Source of the DNA: Pseudomonadota bacterium
GTDB taxonomy: Bacteria; Pseudomonadota; Alphaproteobacteria; Acetobacterales; Acetobacteraceae
Length of the DNA stretch: 50,020 bases
Assembly (NCBI GenBank): GCA_021845985.1
Contig: JAJZES010000011.1
Coordinates: forward strand, 1 to 50,020
Reading direction: 5' to 3'
In this document: in pieces, positions 8,118 to 16,317 of the stretch
How positions within the stretch are numbered: the stretch's first letter is position 1
Layout of the letters: the number at the start of each line of letters is the position of its first letter
Notes under the pieces: generated by a model
Seen by the model: only the letters and a program-made list of their open reading frames with translations
Database searches by the model: none
Told to the model about the DNA's origin: nothing
Position numbers and translations under genes: made by a program

Positions 8118-8194
8118 TGGCGCGCCCTGCTGGACTCGAACCAGCGACCGACAGCTTAGAAGGCTGTTGCTCTGTCCATCTGAGCTAAGGGCGC
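8118..8194 (-). tRNA. tRNA-Arg (anticodon TCT)
   Basis: On the minus strand the sequence folds into a full cloverleaf. The acceptor stem GCGCCCT pairs with AGGGCGC; the anticodon stem ACAGC/GCTGT closes the loop CTTCTAA, giving anticodon TCT, which reads AGA; the T arm carries GGTTCGAGTCC. The discriminator is G, and the CCA end is encoded at 8120-8118. It lies 63 bp downstream of convergent bluB and just beyond the stop of the NDUFS4-like gene. Confidence 0.95.
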
Positions 8195-8200
8195 GTCCGG

Positions 8201-8509
8201 TCAGTGGGTCCAGTTCTCGGTGCGGCCGAAGCGGAAATTGTCGGAGTAGGATTTCGGCGTCACGCGGTGCGGGCGCGGCAGTTCGACCTCAAAGGTCAGG
8301 CCGCGCTTCTCGGCATAGGCGATCGCCTCGGCGCGGGTGTCGAAGCGCAGCCGCAACTGGCCTTCGGTGCTGCCGCCGCCGATCCAGCCCATCAGCGGGT
8401 CGGCGTGCTGGCCGGACGGCTCGAACGCCACCACCCATTCCTGCGTGCCGGCGCGGCCGGACTGCATCGCCGTCTTCGGCTGCTGATAGATGCGCACGCG
8501 ACCCGCCAT
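8201..8509 (-). CDS. NADH:ubiquinone oxidoreductase accessory subunit, NDUFS4-like (ETC complex I subunit)
   Basis: A 102-residue protein of the ETC complex I subunit (NDUFS4/18 kDa) family, an accessory subunit shared by mitochondria and alphaproteobacteria. Diagnostic segments are VRIYQQPKTAMQSG near the start, WVVAFEP, DPLMGW, the helix FDTRAEAIAYAEKRG and the ending KSYSDNFRFGRTENWTH. It would bind the peripheral arm of complex I. Start ATG 8509 is preceded by GGAGAAAGAG; the longer upstream reading frame runs into the tRNA-Pro gene and is not used. The gene is wedged between two tRNA genes on the same strand, and the nuo operon itself is not in the window. Confidence 0.9.
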   Translation of the reverse strand: MAGRVRIYQQPKTAMQSGRAGTQEWVVAFEPSGQHADPLMGWIGGGSTEGQLRLRFDTRAEAIAYAEKRGLTFEVELPRPHRVTPKSYSDNFRFGRTENWTH

Positions 8510-8534
8510 CACTCTTTCTCCGTCATGCCGGCCA

Positions 8535-8611
8535 TGGTCGGGGCGGCCGGACTCGAACCGGCGGCCTCGTGTACCCAAAACACGCGCGCTACCAGGCTGC
8601 GCCACGCCCCG
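8535..8611 (-). tRNA. tRNA-Pro (anticodon TGG)
   Basis: A minus-strand cloverleaf: the acceptor stem CGGGGCG pairs with CGCCCCG; the anticodon stem CGTGT/ACACG holds the loop TTTGGGT with anticodon TGG (reads CCA); the T loop is GGTTCGAGTCC. Discriminator A, CCA encoded at 8537-8535. It is 26 bases upstream of the NDUFS4-like ATG and 18 bases after the DUF192 stop, all on the same strand. Confidence 0.95.
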
Positions 8612-8629
8612 CCAAGCCGCCTCTATAGG

Positions 8630-9118
8630 TCAGGGCGCGGTGCCGAACAACCGCGCCAGAACCTTGTCGCCGACCCGGATGTCGAGCCGCTCGGCGGTGC
8701 CGGCGGCCAGCTCCAGCGTCGCCCGCGCCATGCCGCCGTCGATCACCGCGAGACTCTGCGGCACCGTGTGCTCGGCAATATGGCGCACCGTGCCGTGCGC
8801 GCCGATGAACAGCATATCCAGGCTGCTCACCGTGTTCTTCATCCACATCTCGGAATGCCGCGGCGCGCCCCAGTCGAACAGCATGCCGCCGTCGGGCGGG
8901 ATATGCTCGCGGAACATCAGCCCGGTCATCTGCTGCTCATCGGTCATCGCCATCTCGACGTCGAAATCGTGATGCACGCCGTCATGGGTGACGATCACCA
9001 GCTTCTCCTTGGGCAGCTCCGGCTGTGGCCCGGTCGGCTCCTGATAGGCGGCGTGGCCCCGGCGCGGCAGCGTCAGCGGAGCGGCGGCGAGCAGGGCAAG
9101 CAGATGGCGGCGGTTCAT
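8630..9118 (-). CDS. DUF192 family exported protein
   Basis: A 162-residue protein. Residues 1-23 form a signal peptide with an early Arg pair (MNRRHLLALLAAAP, cleavage near GHA-A). The remainder is a DUF192 domain, recognised by the E-M-A-x-T-x-EQ-x-x-GLMFRE segment, GGMLFDW, MWMKNT, LDMLFI and the C-terminal ELAAG-x-AERLDIRVGDKV. The family has no firmly assigned biochemical role. Its ATG overlaps the stop of the AcuC-like gene (ATGA at 9118-9115), so the two are translationally coupled. Confidence 0.88.
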   Translation of the reverse strand: MNRRHLLALLAAAPLTLPRRGHAAYQEPTGPQPELPKEKLVIVTHDGVHHDFDVEMAMTDEQQMTGLMFREHIPPDGGMLFDWGAPRHSEMWMKNTVSSLDMLFIGAHGTVRHIAEHTVPQSLAVIDGGMARATLELAAGTAERLDIRVGDKVLARLFGTAP

Positions 9119-10233
9119 GCGGGCAATGTCTCCATCAGCGTCAGGTCGGCGAGGCGTACGATCTCCGGGCGCACCGGCCCCTCGCGCGGCGCGTCGCGCA
9201 GGGTGGTGAACCAGTGCTCCGGCGGATTGCGGCCGGCGGCGCGATGATAGGCGAGACCGCGCAGCACGCTCTCCGCCTGCGGCGTGGTGCGCTCGGGAAT
9301 GACGATGTCGTTCAGCACCGCCCAGATCCCCGCCCAGCACCGCCCGACGGCATACGGATTGTAGCCGCCGCCGCCGATCACCACCAGCCGCGGCGCGAGG
9401 CCGCGCAGCGCCGCGACGGCGGCAAAATAGGCGTTGTTGGACAGCGCCAGCCGGGCCAGCGGGTCTTCCTCCAGACTGTCGGCACCGCTCTGCACCAGGA
9501 TCGCCTGCGGCCGGTGGGCGCGGATCAGCGCCAGCACCGCGTGCTGCATCAGGAACCGATGTTCGGAATCGTTCAGCCCGCGTGGCACTGGCAGATTGCG
9601 CGCCGAGCCGCCCGCCCGATCTTCCGCGGCACCGGTATTCGGCCAGCGTCCAGCCTCGTGGATGCTGATGGTCAATACCCGTGGATCGCCGGCGAAGGCG
9701 TCCTGCACCCCGTCGCCGTGATGCGCGTCGAGATCGAGATAGACGAGGCGCTGCAGCCCCGCATCGAGCCAGGCGAGCAGCGCCAGCACCGGGTCGTTCA
9801 AATAGCAGAACCCGCTCGCCCGATCCGCCCGCCCGTGATGGGTGCCACCGCCCGGGCAATGCACCACGCCGCTGCCGTGCACGAGGCGCGCCGCCAGCAG
9901 CACCCCGCCGGCCGAGGTGGCGGGGCGGCGGAACACCTCGGGATAGACCGGGTTGCTGTCGGCGCCGATGCGGAAGCGGTCGCGGTCGGCGGCGCTGACC
10001 ATCTGGCGCGCCTCGGCCCGCTTGAGCGCGGCGAGATAGTCGGGATCGTGAAACCGGGTGATCTCGGCATCGCTGGCCAGCGGCGCGTCGCGGTACTGCG
10101 CCGGGTCGAGCCAGCCCATCGCCTGGATCAGGTCGGTGCAGGTCGAGACGCGCGGGATGGCGAGCGGATGGCCGGGGCCGTAGGTCGAGCCGCGGTAGAT
10201 CTCGCTGCCAATATAGATCGGTCGGTGCTGCAT
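9115..10233 (-). CDS. acuC: AcuC-type histone deacetylase family protein
   Basis: A 372-residue zinc deacetylase of the arginase/deacetylase fold. The charge-relay pair His132-His133 is in GGGTHHG; zinc ligands are Asp169 and His171 (DLDAHHGDGVQ) and Asp252 (QSGADSLEEDPL). GGGGYN near 320 is the conserved glycine turn. Residues 1-60 match the AcuC opening (YIGSEIYRGSTYGPGHPLAIPR). In Bacillus and relatives AcuC reverses acetylation of acetyl-CoA synthetase; an acetylpolyamine amidohydrolase role is the alternative. No acetyltransferase or acsA gene is adjacent, so the target is not shown. Divergent from the HAD gene with 59 bp between starts. Confidence 0.85.
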   Translation of the reverse strand: MQHRPIYIGSEIYRGSTYGPGHPLAIPRVSTCTDLIQAMGWLDPAQYRDAPLASDAEITRFHDPDYLAALKRAEARQMVSAADRDRFRIGADSNPVYPEVFRRPATSAGGVLLAARLVHGSGVVHCPGGGTHHGRADRASGFCYLNDPVLALLAWLDAGLQRLVYLDLDAHHGDGVQDAFAGDPRVLTISIHEAGRWPNTGAAEDRAGGSARNLPVPRGLNDSEHRFLMQHAVLALIRAHRPQAILVQSGADSLEEDPLARLALSNNAYFAAVAALRGLAPRLVVIGGGGYNPYAVGRCWAGIWAVLNDIVIPERTTPQAESVLRGLAYHRAAGRNPPEHWFTTLRDAPREGPVRPEIVRLADLTLMETLPA

Positions 10234-10292
10234 GGTCTGGCGGATATGCGGCGCCTCGGCGATTGTGCAAACGGCAGACTGTGGAGGCGGCG

Positions 10293-10997
10293 ATGAACGC
10301 GAAGGCGATCCTGTTCGACGTGTTCGGCACGGTGGTCGATTGGCGCGGCAGCCTGATCGGCGAACTCACCGCGTTCGGCGCCGGGCGTGACATCGCCGGC
10401 GACTGGATCGCGCTGGTCGATCGCTGGCGCGGCAATTATGTCCCCTCGATGGACCGGGTGCGGCGCGGCACGCTGCCGTGGACGCGGCTCGACGACCTGC
10501 ACCGGGCGACGCTCGATCAGCTCGTCGGCGAGCTGGGCATCAGCGGGCTGACCGAGGCCGACCGGGCGCATCTGACCCGCGCCTGGCACCGGCTGCACCC
10601 GTGGCCGGATGTGGTCGCCGGCCTGGAGCGGCTGAAGCGCCGCCACATCATCGGCACGCTGTCCAACGGCAATGTCTCGCTGCTGACCAACCTCGCCAAA
10701 TCCGCCCGGCTGCCGTGGGACGTGGTGATCGGCGCCGACCTGCTGCACCACTACAAGCCGGACCCGGAGGTCTATCGCGGCGCCTGCGCGCTGCTCGATC
10801 TCAGTCCGGCCGAGGTGATGCTGGTCGCCGCGCATAACGGCGACCTGCGCGCGGCGCGCGCCGAGGGGCTGCGCACCGGCTTCGTGCCCCGCCCCGGCGA
10901 ATACGGGCCGCACCAGCACCAGGACATGACGGCCGAGGCGGCGTGGGATGTCGTCGCCACCGATTTCGGCGATCTGGCCGAACAGCTCGGCGCGTAG
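10293..10997 (+). CDS. HAD-superfamily hydrolase, 2-haloacid dehalogenase type
   Basis: A 234-residue HAD enzyme of the haloacid dehalogenase type II subfamily. The nucleophile Asp9 lies in LFDVFGTVVDW; motif II is the TLSNGN segment; the Lys motif is HYKPDPEVY; the last acidic motif is AAHNGDLRAA. A helical cap occupies about 20-110. SNGN and the cap type favour 2-haloacid dehalogenase over phosphatases, but substrate is not proven by sequence. I use ATG 10293 because GGAGG sits just ahead of it; the frame also opens at 10263. It converges with the MFS gene, with one base between the stops. Confidence 0.85.
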   Translation: MNAKAILFDVFGTVVDWRGSLIGELTAFGAGRDIAGDWIALVDRWRGNYVPSMDRVRRGTLPWTRLDDLHRATLDQLVGELGISGLTEADRAHLTRAWHRLHPWPDVVAGLERLKRRHIIGTLSNGNVSLLTNLAKSARLPWDVVIGADLLHHYKPDPEVYRGACALLDLSPAEVMLVAAHNGDLRAARAEGLRTGFVPRPGEYGPHQHQDMTAEAAWDVVATDFGDLAEQLGA

Positions 10998-10998
10998 C

Positions 10999-12384
10999 TC
11001 AGCGGGCGATCTCCTCCAGCGCCAGCCCGTTGGTGCGCGGCCCGAACAGCCCCACCGACAGCACCACCACCAGCATCGCCGCGCCGATGAAGCCGAACAC
11101 GCCCGGCGCGCCGAAATGCTGCAAGAAGAAGGCGATCATGAACGCATTGACGACGGTGGAGAGGCGGCTGAAGGAATAGACGAAGCCGACCGCGCGGGCG
11201 CGCATCCGGGTCGGGAACAGTTCCGCCTGATAGCCGTGATAGGCCAGCGACATGACGTTGTTGGAGGCGGTGATTGCCATGCCGCAGGCGATCAGCGCCG
11301 CCGGGCTGCTGGCCAGCGCGAACAGCAGGCCGAAACCGGCGGTGCCGCAGGCGGCGCCGACGATCTGCCATTTGCGCTCGATGCGGTCGGCGACGAACAC
11401 GAACAGCATCGGCAAAGTCGGGCTGGCGAGCGCGATGATGAACGAATATTGCAGGCTGCGGGTGAACCCGGCGCCCTGCGCCGCGAGCAGCGCCGGCACC
11501 CAGTTGCCGAAGCCATAGAACCCGATCGCCTGGCAGAAATTGAACACCATCAGCATGATGGTCCGCCGCCGATAGGGCGGGCGCCAGATGTCGCCAAAGC
11601 CGCCCGCCGCCGCCACCTCGGCGATGATCGGTGCAGGCGGCGGCAGCGGCCCGACCTCGGCGGCGACGCGCGCCTCGATCGCGGCGGTGATCCGCTCCGC
11701 TTCCGCGGCGCGGCCATGCTGGGCGAGCCAGCGCGGACTCTCCGGCACGGCGCGGCGGATGAACCAGACCACGACCGCGGCCAGGGCGGCGAACCCGGCG
11801 ACGAAGCGCCAGCCGGAAATGCCGAACGGCGCGATCGGCACCAGCAGCCAGCCGAGCAGCGCGGCAATCGGGATGCTGGCGAATTGCAGCGACTGGTTGA
11901 CGGTGAAGGCGCGCCCGCGCATGCGCTTGGGCACCAGTTCGGCGAGATAGGTGTCGATCGTCACCAGTTCGACGCCGACGCCGACGCCGGCGACGAAGCG
12001 CCACAATTCAACGCCCAGCGCCGTGCTGCGCGTCGCCATCATCAGCGTCGCCGCCGAATACCACAGCAGCGACAGGGTGAAGATCGCCCGCCGCCCGAAC
12101 CGGTCGGCGACAAAGCCGAAGCCGATGGTGCCGACGAACAGCCCGGCGAAGGTGATGGAGGCGAACGCCGCCTGATCGGTCAGGCCGAGGAAGCCCTTGC
12201 TGCCGGCCTGGAAAATCCCGTCGCGGATCAGGCCGGGGCTGATATAGGCGGTCATCAGCAGGTCGTACAGCTCAAAGCAGCCGCCGATCGAGAGCAGCAC
12301 CACCAGCCACCAGATATGGCGCGAGCCGGGCAGCCGGTCGAGCCGCGCGGTGATCGCCGCCGCCGACGCTGTTGTCTCTTGCAT
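10999..12384 (-). CDS. MFS transporter (sugar/aromatic acid type)
   Basis: A 461-residue major facilitator with about 12 hydrophobic segments. The loop 2-3 signature is ADRFGRRAIF; after helix 4 there is VELVTIDTYLAELVPKRMRGR, the typical PETxxxRG-like signature of the sugar porter/aromatic acid branch. The central cytoplasmic loop at about 215-260 has PESPRWLAQHGRAAEA. The second half repeats with VADRIERK. The substrate cannot be assigned. The ATG at 12384 shares a base with the recR stop (TGATG), so translation is coupled to a DNA-repair gene that has no evident functional link. Confidence 0.85.
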   Translation of the reverse strand: MQETTASAAAITARLDRLPGSRHIWWLVVLLSIGGCFELYDLLMTAYISPGLIRDGIFQAGSKGFLGLTDQAAFASITFAGLFVGTIGFGFVADRFGRRAIFTLSLLWYSAATLMMATRSTALGVELWRFVAGVGVGVELVTIDTYLAELVPKRMRGRAFTVNQSLQFASIPIAALLGWLLVPIAPFGISGWRFVAGFAALAAVVVWFIRRAVPESPRWLAQHGRAAEAERITAAIEARVAAEVGPLPPPAPIIAEVAAAGGFGDIWRPPYRRRTIMLMVFNFCQAIGFYGFGNWVPALLAAQGAGFTRSLQYSFIIALASPTLPMLFVFVADRIERKWQIVGAACGTAGFGLLFALASSPAALIACGMAITASNNVMSLAYHGYQAELFPTRMRARAVGFVYSFSRLSTVVNAFMIAFFLQHFGAPGVFGFIGAAMLVVVLSVGLFGPRTNGLALEEIAR

Positions 12385-12977
12385 CAGAACGGACGCCTTC
12401 CCCGCAATGCCGCCGCCAATGTCCCGTCGTCCAGCACGTCGAGCGCGCCGCCGATCGGCACCCCCTGCCCCACCCGGCTGATGGCGACGCCGAACGGCGA
12501 CAGCCGCTCGGTCAGCCAGTGCGCCGTCGCCGCGCCATCGACAGTCGCGCCGAGGGCGAGGATGACCTCGACGATACCGCCGGCGCGCAGTCGGGCAAGC
12601 AACGGTTCGGTCGCCAGATCTTCCGGCCTTGTGCCGGCCAGCGCCGAGAGCGTGCCGCCAAGCACATGATAGAGGCCGCGAAACACTCCGGCGCGCTCCA
12701 GCGCCCACAGATCGCCCACCCCTTCGACGACGCAGACGATGCCGCGGTCGCGCCGCGGATCGGCGCACAGGGTGCAGGGATCAGCCGAGTCGAGATTGCC
12801 GCAGAGTTGACAGGTGCGCACCGCCCGCGCCGCCTCGTTCAGCGCCGCGGCGAGCGGCAGCAGCCGGGTCTGCGGCTGCTGCAGCAGCCGCAGCGCCGCC
12901 CTCCGTGCGCTGCGCGGGCCGAGACCCGGCAACCGGGCCAGCAGCGCGATCAGCCGCTCGACCTCGGGACCGCCCAT
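12384..12977 (-). CDS. recR: Recombination mediator RecR
   Basis: A 197-residue RecR, which works with RecO and RecF to load RecA at gaps. The helix-hairpin-helix (LARLPGLGPRSARRAALRL) is at about 13-31; the Cys4 zinc finger uses Cys56, Cys59, Cys68 and Cys71; the Toprim domain follows from about 79 (IVCVVEGVGDLWALE), with the conserved VGQGVPIGGALDVLDDGTL segment near the end. Three bases separate it from ebfC, and it continues the dnaX - ebfC - recR transcript. Confidence 0.95.
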   Translation of the reverse strand: MGGPEVERLIALLARLPGLGPRSARRAALRLLQQPQTRLLPLAAALNEAARAVRTCQLCGNLDSADPCTLCADPRRDRGIVCVVEGVGDLWALERAGVFRGLYHVLGGTLSALAGTRPEDLATEPLLARLRAGGIVEVILALGATVDGAATAHWLTERLSPFGVAISRVGQGVPIGGALDVLDDGTLAAALRGRRPF

Positions 12978-12980
12978 CGC

Positions 12981-13304
12981 TCAGAACGGCAGCTTCATCC
13001 CCGCTGGCAGGTTGAGGCCGCCGGTCGCCTTCTGCATCTCCTCCGAGGCGAACGCCTCAAGCTTCCGCTTGGCTTCGGCATGCGCCGCAACCAGCAGGTC
13101 TTGCAGCATTTCCATCTCGCCCGGTTCGGCCAGCCTGGGATCGATGCGGACCCGCTTGAGGTCGCCCTTGCCGGACAGCGTCACCGCCACCATACCGGCG
13201 CCGGCGCTGCCCTCCAGTTCCAGGGCTTCCAGACGCGTCTGAATCTCCGCCATTTTCTGCTGCATCTGCGATGCCTGTTTCATCAGGCCGGCAAGGTTCT
13301 TCAT
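12981..13304 (-). CDS. ebfC: YbaB/EbfC nucleoid-associated protein
   Basis: A 107-residue DNA-binding protein of the YbaB/EbfC family. The opening [22 protein letters not shown] is the characteristic N-terminal helix; the beta segment with [20 protein letters not shown] and the final helical part complete the fold. It forms dimers that bind DNA as small tweezers. Its place between dnaX and recR is conserved in many bacteria. Two short gaps of three bases join it to both neighbours. Confidence 0.93.
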   Translation of the reverse strand: MKNLAGLMKQASQMQQKMAEIQTRLEALELEGSAGAGMVAVTLSGKGDLKRVRIDPRLAEPGEMEMLQDLLVAAHAEAKRKLEAFASEEMQKATGGLNLPAGMKLPF

Positions 13305-13307
13305 CGG

Positions 13308-15188
13308 TCAGCTCTCCCACTCGACAGGCATTTCATCCGCCGGCACAGCATCGGGCGGGGCAAACTCGGGGCCCTCCTCGCCAGGGCCATCCGCGGGCAA
13401 TCCGTAGGCATCGGCATTGGCATCATGCACCTGCTCGATACGCGCGCCGGGGAACGCCGCCAGGATCGCCTGCACCAGCGGATGATCGGCGGCGGCCGAG
13501 CGGCGCGCCTGCTCCGCCGCCTCGCCCTGTTCGGCCAGCGTCGGTTCGCCCGGCCGGGCCGACAGCGCGATGGTCCAGCGGGTGCCGGTCGCCTCCAGCA
13601 GCAGAGCGGCGAGGCGCGGCGCGAGGTCGCGCGGCGCGTCCGGCTCCGGGCGCAGTTCGATCACCGGCGGGGCGAAGCGCACCAGATGCACGGCATGGCG
13701 AAGATGGCCATGCAGCGTCGCCTGCCGATGCGCGGCGGCCAGCGCCACCACGTCGCGGAACCCGGCCAGATGCGGCCCCGCTGCCGGCTGCGCCGCCCCC
13801 GGCTGCGCCGCCCCCGGCTGCGCCGCTCTGCTGATCACCGCCCCGCCACCCATCACCGCGCGCACGCCGCCGCCCCCGCCGGACGGGGCCGGCACGGGTG
13901 ACGGCGTGGCGCCGGCGGCATCGCTCAGCCGGCGGATGAGATCGGCCGGCGGCGGCAGGTCGGCGACGTGGCACAGCCGGATCAGCACCATTTCGGCGGC
14001 GGCGCGCCGGTCGGGCGCCGCCTCCACCTCGGCGGCGCCTTTCAGCAGCATCTGCCACGCCCGGCCGAGCACCGGCAGCGACAGACGTGCGGCCAGGGCG
14101 GCGCCGCGGGTGCGCTCGGCTTCCGGCAGATCCGGGCTGTCGGCAAGGCTCGGCACCGATTTCAGCCGCGTCACCGTATGCACCAGATCCAGCAGGTCCT
14201 GCAGCATGACGCCGAGATCGGCGCCGCGCTCATGCGCCCGGTCGGTCAGCGCCAGCAGCGCGGCCGGCTTGCCGCCCATCGCCGCCTCGAACAGGTCGAA
14301 CACGGCGACGCGGTCGGCGAGGCCGAGCATCTCGGCCACCTCCCCGGCGGTGATCGTATGTCCCGCCTCGCTCTGGGCAATCGCCTGATCGAGCAGGCTC
14401 AGCCCGTCGCGCACCGAGCCGTCGGCGGCCCGCGCGATCAGCGCCAGCGCCTCCGGCGCCACCGCTGCGCCCTCATGCCCGGCGATGCGGCCGAAATGCG
14501 CCGTCAGCTCGGCGATCGACACACGCCGCAGGTCGAACCGCTGGCAGCGCGACAGCACCGTCACCGGCACCTTGCGCAGCTCGGTGGTGGCGAACACGAA
14601 GGTGACGTGCGGCGGCGGCTCCTCCAGCGTCTTGAGCAGCGCGTTGAAGGCGTTGCGCGACAGCATGTGAACCTCGTCGATGACGAACACCTTGGTCCGC
14701 GCCTGCATCGGGCGGAAGCGCGTCGCCTCGATGATCTCGCGCACGTCATCGACGCCGGTGTTGCTGGCGGCGTCCATCTCCTGCACGTCGGGGTGGCGGT
14801 CGGCGAGAATGGCGGTGCAGTTGGCGCAGACGCCGCACGGATCGGCGGTCGGGCCGCCCTGTCCGTCGGCGCCGATGCAGTTGAGCGCGCGGGCGATGAT
14901 GCGCGCGGTGGTGGTTTTGCCGACCCCGCGCACGCCGGTCAGCATGAAGGCATGCGCCACCCGATTGAGCGCAAAGGCGTTGCGCAGGGTGCGCACCAGC
15001 GCCTCCTGCCCGATCAGATCGGCGAAACTGGCGGGGCGGTATTTTCGCGCCAGCACCCGATAGGCCGGCGCCGGCGCCGCACTCGGTCCGGGCGCGGCTG
15101 CCGCTGCCGGCAGGGCATCGCCGAACAGGCCGGGTCCGTCCGGGGCGGGCGGCGGGGTGTCCTCGAACAGGCCGGACATCCGCGGCAT
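13308..15188 (-). CDS. dnaX: DNA polymerase III subunit gamma/tau
   Basis: The clamp-loader ATPase, 626 residues. After a Pro/Ala-rich leader (1-42) comes the AAA+ domain: YRVLARKYRP, Walker A GVRGVGKT at 85-92, a zinc module with Cys104, Cys118, Cys121 and Cys124, Walker B at 171 (DEVHML) and the LLKTLEEPPPHVTF sensor segment. Domain III ends near 370; the C-terminal tau part is linked by a low-complexity stretch and ends acidic (EMPVEWES). No obvious A-rich frameshift site is seen, so a gamma form is not predicted. ATG 15188 or ATG 15179 could start it. It lies just downstream of the SRP RNA gene. Confidence 0.95.
   Translation of the reverse strand: MPRMSGLFEDTPPPAPDGPGLFGDALPAAAAAPGPSAAPAPAYRVLARKYRPASFADLIGQEALVRTLRNAFALNRVAHAFMLTGVRGVGKTTTARIIARALNCIGADGQGGPTADPCGVCANCTAILADRHPDVQEMDAASNTGVDDVREIIEATRFRPMQARTKVFVIDEVHMLSRNAFNALLKTLEEPPPHVTFVFATTELRKVPVTVLSRCQRFDLRRVSIAELTAHFGRIAGHEGAAVAPEALALIARAADGSVRDGLSLLDQAIAQSEAGHTITAGEVAEMLGLADRVAVFDLFEAAMGGKPAALLALTDRAHERGADLGVMLQDLLDLVHTVTRLKSVPSLADSPDLPEAERTRGAALAARLSLPVLGRAWQMLLKGAAEVEAAPDRRAAAEMVLIRLCHVADLPPPADLIRRLSDAAGATPSPVPAPSGGGGGVRAVMGGGAVISRAAQPGAAQPGAAQPAAGPHLAGFRDVVALAAAHRQATLHGHLRHAVHLVRFAPPVIELRPEPDAPRDLAPRLAALLLEATGTRWTIALSARPGEPTLAEQGEAAEQARRSAAADHPLVQAILAAFPGARIEQVHDANADAYGLPADGPGEEGPEFAPPDAVPADEMPVEWES
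13786..13830. repeat. 15-bp tandem repeat inside dnaX
   Basis: Three consecutive copies of GGCTGCGCCGCCCCC (13786-13800, 13801-13815, and 13816-13830 with three changed bases at the end). On the minus strand they encode repeated AAQPG units in the linker between clamp-loader and tau domains. Such in-frame repeats can change copy number by slippage without breaking the gene. Confidence 0.85.
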
Positions 15189-15225
15189 CGCCTCCGGGGT
15201 TGCAGGAGCGTCGGGGTTGCAGAGT

Positions 15226-15322
15226 GGGAGGCCGAACGAACGACCCGAGCGGAAACTCGTTGCGGCTGCTTCCTTCCGGACCTGACCGGGTTGGCGAGGC
15301 GCCCGTCCGCCGCCGACCTCCC
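15226..15322 (-). ncRNA. ffs: Small signal recognition particle RNA (4.5S type)
   Basis: On the minus strand the segment GGTCAGGTCCGGAAGGAAGC followed by AGCCGCAACGAG is the conserved apical hairpin and GGAAGCAG core that Ffh binds. The ends pair: GGGAGGTCGG (15322-15313) with TCGGCCTCCC (15235-15226), giving a single long hairpin of about 97 nt. It lies 37 bases upstream of dnaX on the same strand, a common alphaproteobacterial arrangement. The exact ends may differ by several bases. Confidence 0.93.
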
Positions 15323-15408
15323 GCCGCCCTTATCGCGCCAAGCCGCGCCCTCCGCAAGGTTGCCGCACTGTGGTTGCCGCGTTGGCGCCTGCATGGCAGG
15401 GTCGGGCC

Positions 15409-16317
15409 ATGCCGCGCATCGACCCCAGCCGACCCAACCCCTATTCGGGCAGCCCGCTCGACCGTGCCGCCGGCCGCCGCGACGACGGCGACTGGATCGT
15501 TGCCGCGCTCGACCACCCCGCCACGCTGTGGACGCCGGTCTGGCGCAACCGCAGCCTGATGCAGGGCGTCGCCGAGCAGCGGCCGGAAGCGCTGCTGCTG
15601 ACCGGTCCGGCCGCCGCCGGGCTGCGCGACAGCGGCGGCGCCTGGGCCTTCCTCGGCCTGCTGCACGGCACGCCGCTGTTCACCGTGGACATCAGCGCCG
15701 AGGACGCGCCCACCGTCGGCACGTTCACCGATCTGCGCGCCGTGCCCGGCCTGCTGGCGCCCGACGATGCGGCGATCCTGGCGCATGCGCGCGGGCTGAT
15801 GCACTGGCGCAACCGCTCGCGCTTCTGCGCCAATTGCGGCGCCGCCTGCGCGCCGCGCAGCGCCGGCCATGTGCTGCACTGCCCGGCCTGTCAGGCGCAG
15901 CATTTCCCGCGCACCGACCCGGCGGTGATCATGCTGGTGACGCGCGGCGACCGCGCCCTGCTCGGCCATTCCGCGCGGTTTCCCGGCAACATGTATTCCA
16001 CCCTGGCCGGCTTCGTCGAACCCGGCGAGACGCTGGAGGAGGCGGTGGCGCGCGAGGTGTTCGAGGAATCGGGGGTGCGCATCGGCGCGGTACATTATCA
16101 TTCGAGCCAGCCGTGGCCGTTCCCCGCCTCCATCATGCTCGGCTTTTACGCCGATGCACTGTCCGAGGAGATCGTGCTCGACACCACCGAGATCGAGGAC
16201 GCGCGCTGGTTCAGCCGCGCCGAAATCCGCGACCACGACGCGCACGGCTTCAAAGTGCCGCGCGGCGACAGCATCGCCCGCCGCCTGATCGACGACTGGC
16301 TGGCGCTCGACGAATGA
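15409..16317 (+). CDS. nudC: NAD(H) pyrophosphatase / RNA deNADding Nudix enzyme
   Basis: A 302-residue NudC, which cleaves NADH to NMNH and AMP and can remove NAD caps from RNA. There is an N-terminal beta domain (about 25-130), then a zinc ribbon with Cys140, Cys143, Cys158 and Cys161, then the Nudix box from Gly201 (GFVEPGE...REVFEESGV). SQPWPFP at 233-239 is the NudC-specific motif that separates it from other Nudix enzymes. The start is ATG 15409, after a region that also holds the divergent SRP RNA promoter. The stop overlaps the next gene's ATG. Confidence 0.93.
   Translation: MPRIDPSRPNPYSGSPLDRAAGRRDDGDWIVAALDHPATLWTPVWRNRSLMQGVAEQRPEALLLTGPAAAGLRDSGGAWAFLGLLHGTPLFTVDISAEDAPTVGTFTDLRAVPGLLAPDDAAILAHARGLMHWRNRSRFCANCGAACAPRSAGHVLHCPACQAQHFPRTDPAVIMLVTRGDRALLGHSARFPGNMYSTLAGFVEPGETLEEAVAREVFEESGVRIGAVHYHSSQPWPFPASIMLGFYADALSEEIVLDTTEIEDARWFSRAEIRDHDAHGFKVPRGDSIARRLIDDWLALDE

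Noticed and set aside
13308-14000. Programmed frameshift site making DnaX gamma
   Set aside because: No A-rich slippery heptamer with a following stop was seen in the tau region.
13968-16314. Long plus-strand frame leading into the DUF488 gene
   Set aside because: It is antisense to dnaX and out of frame with nudC; the real gene starts at ATG 16314.
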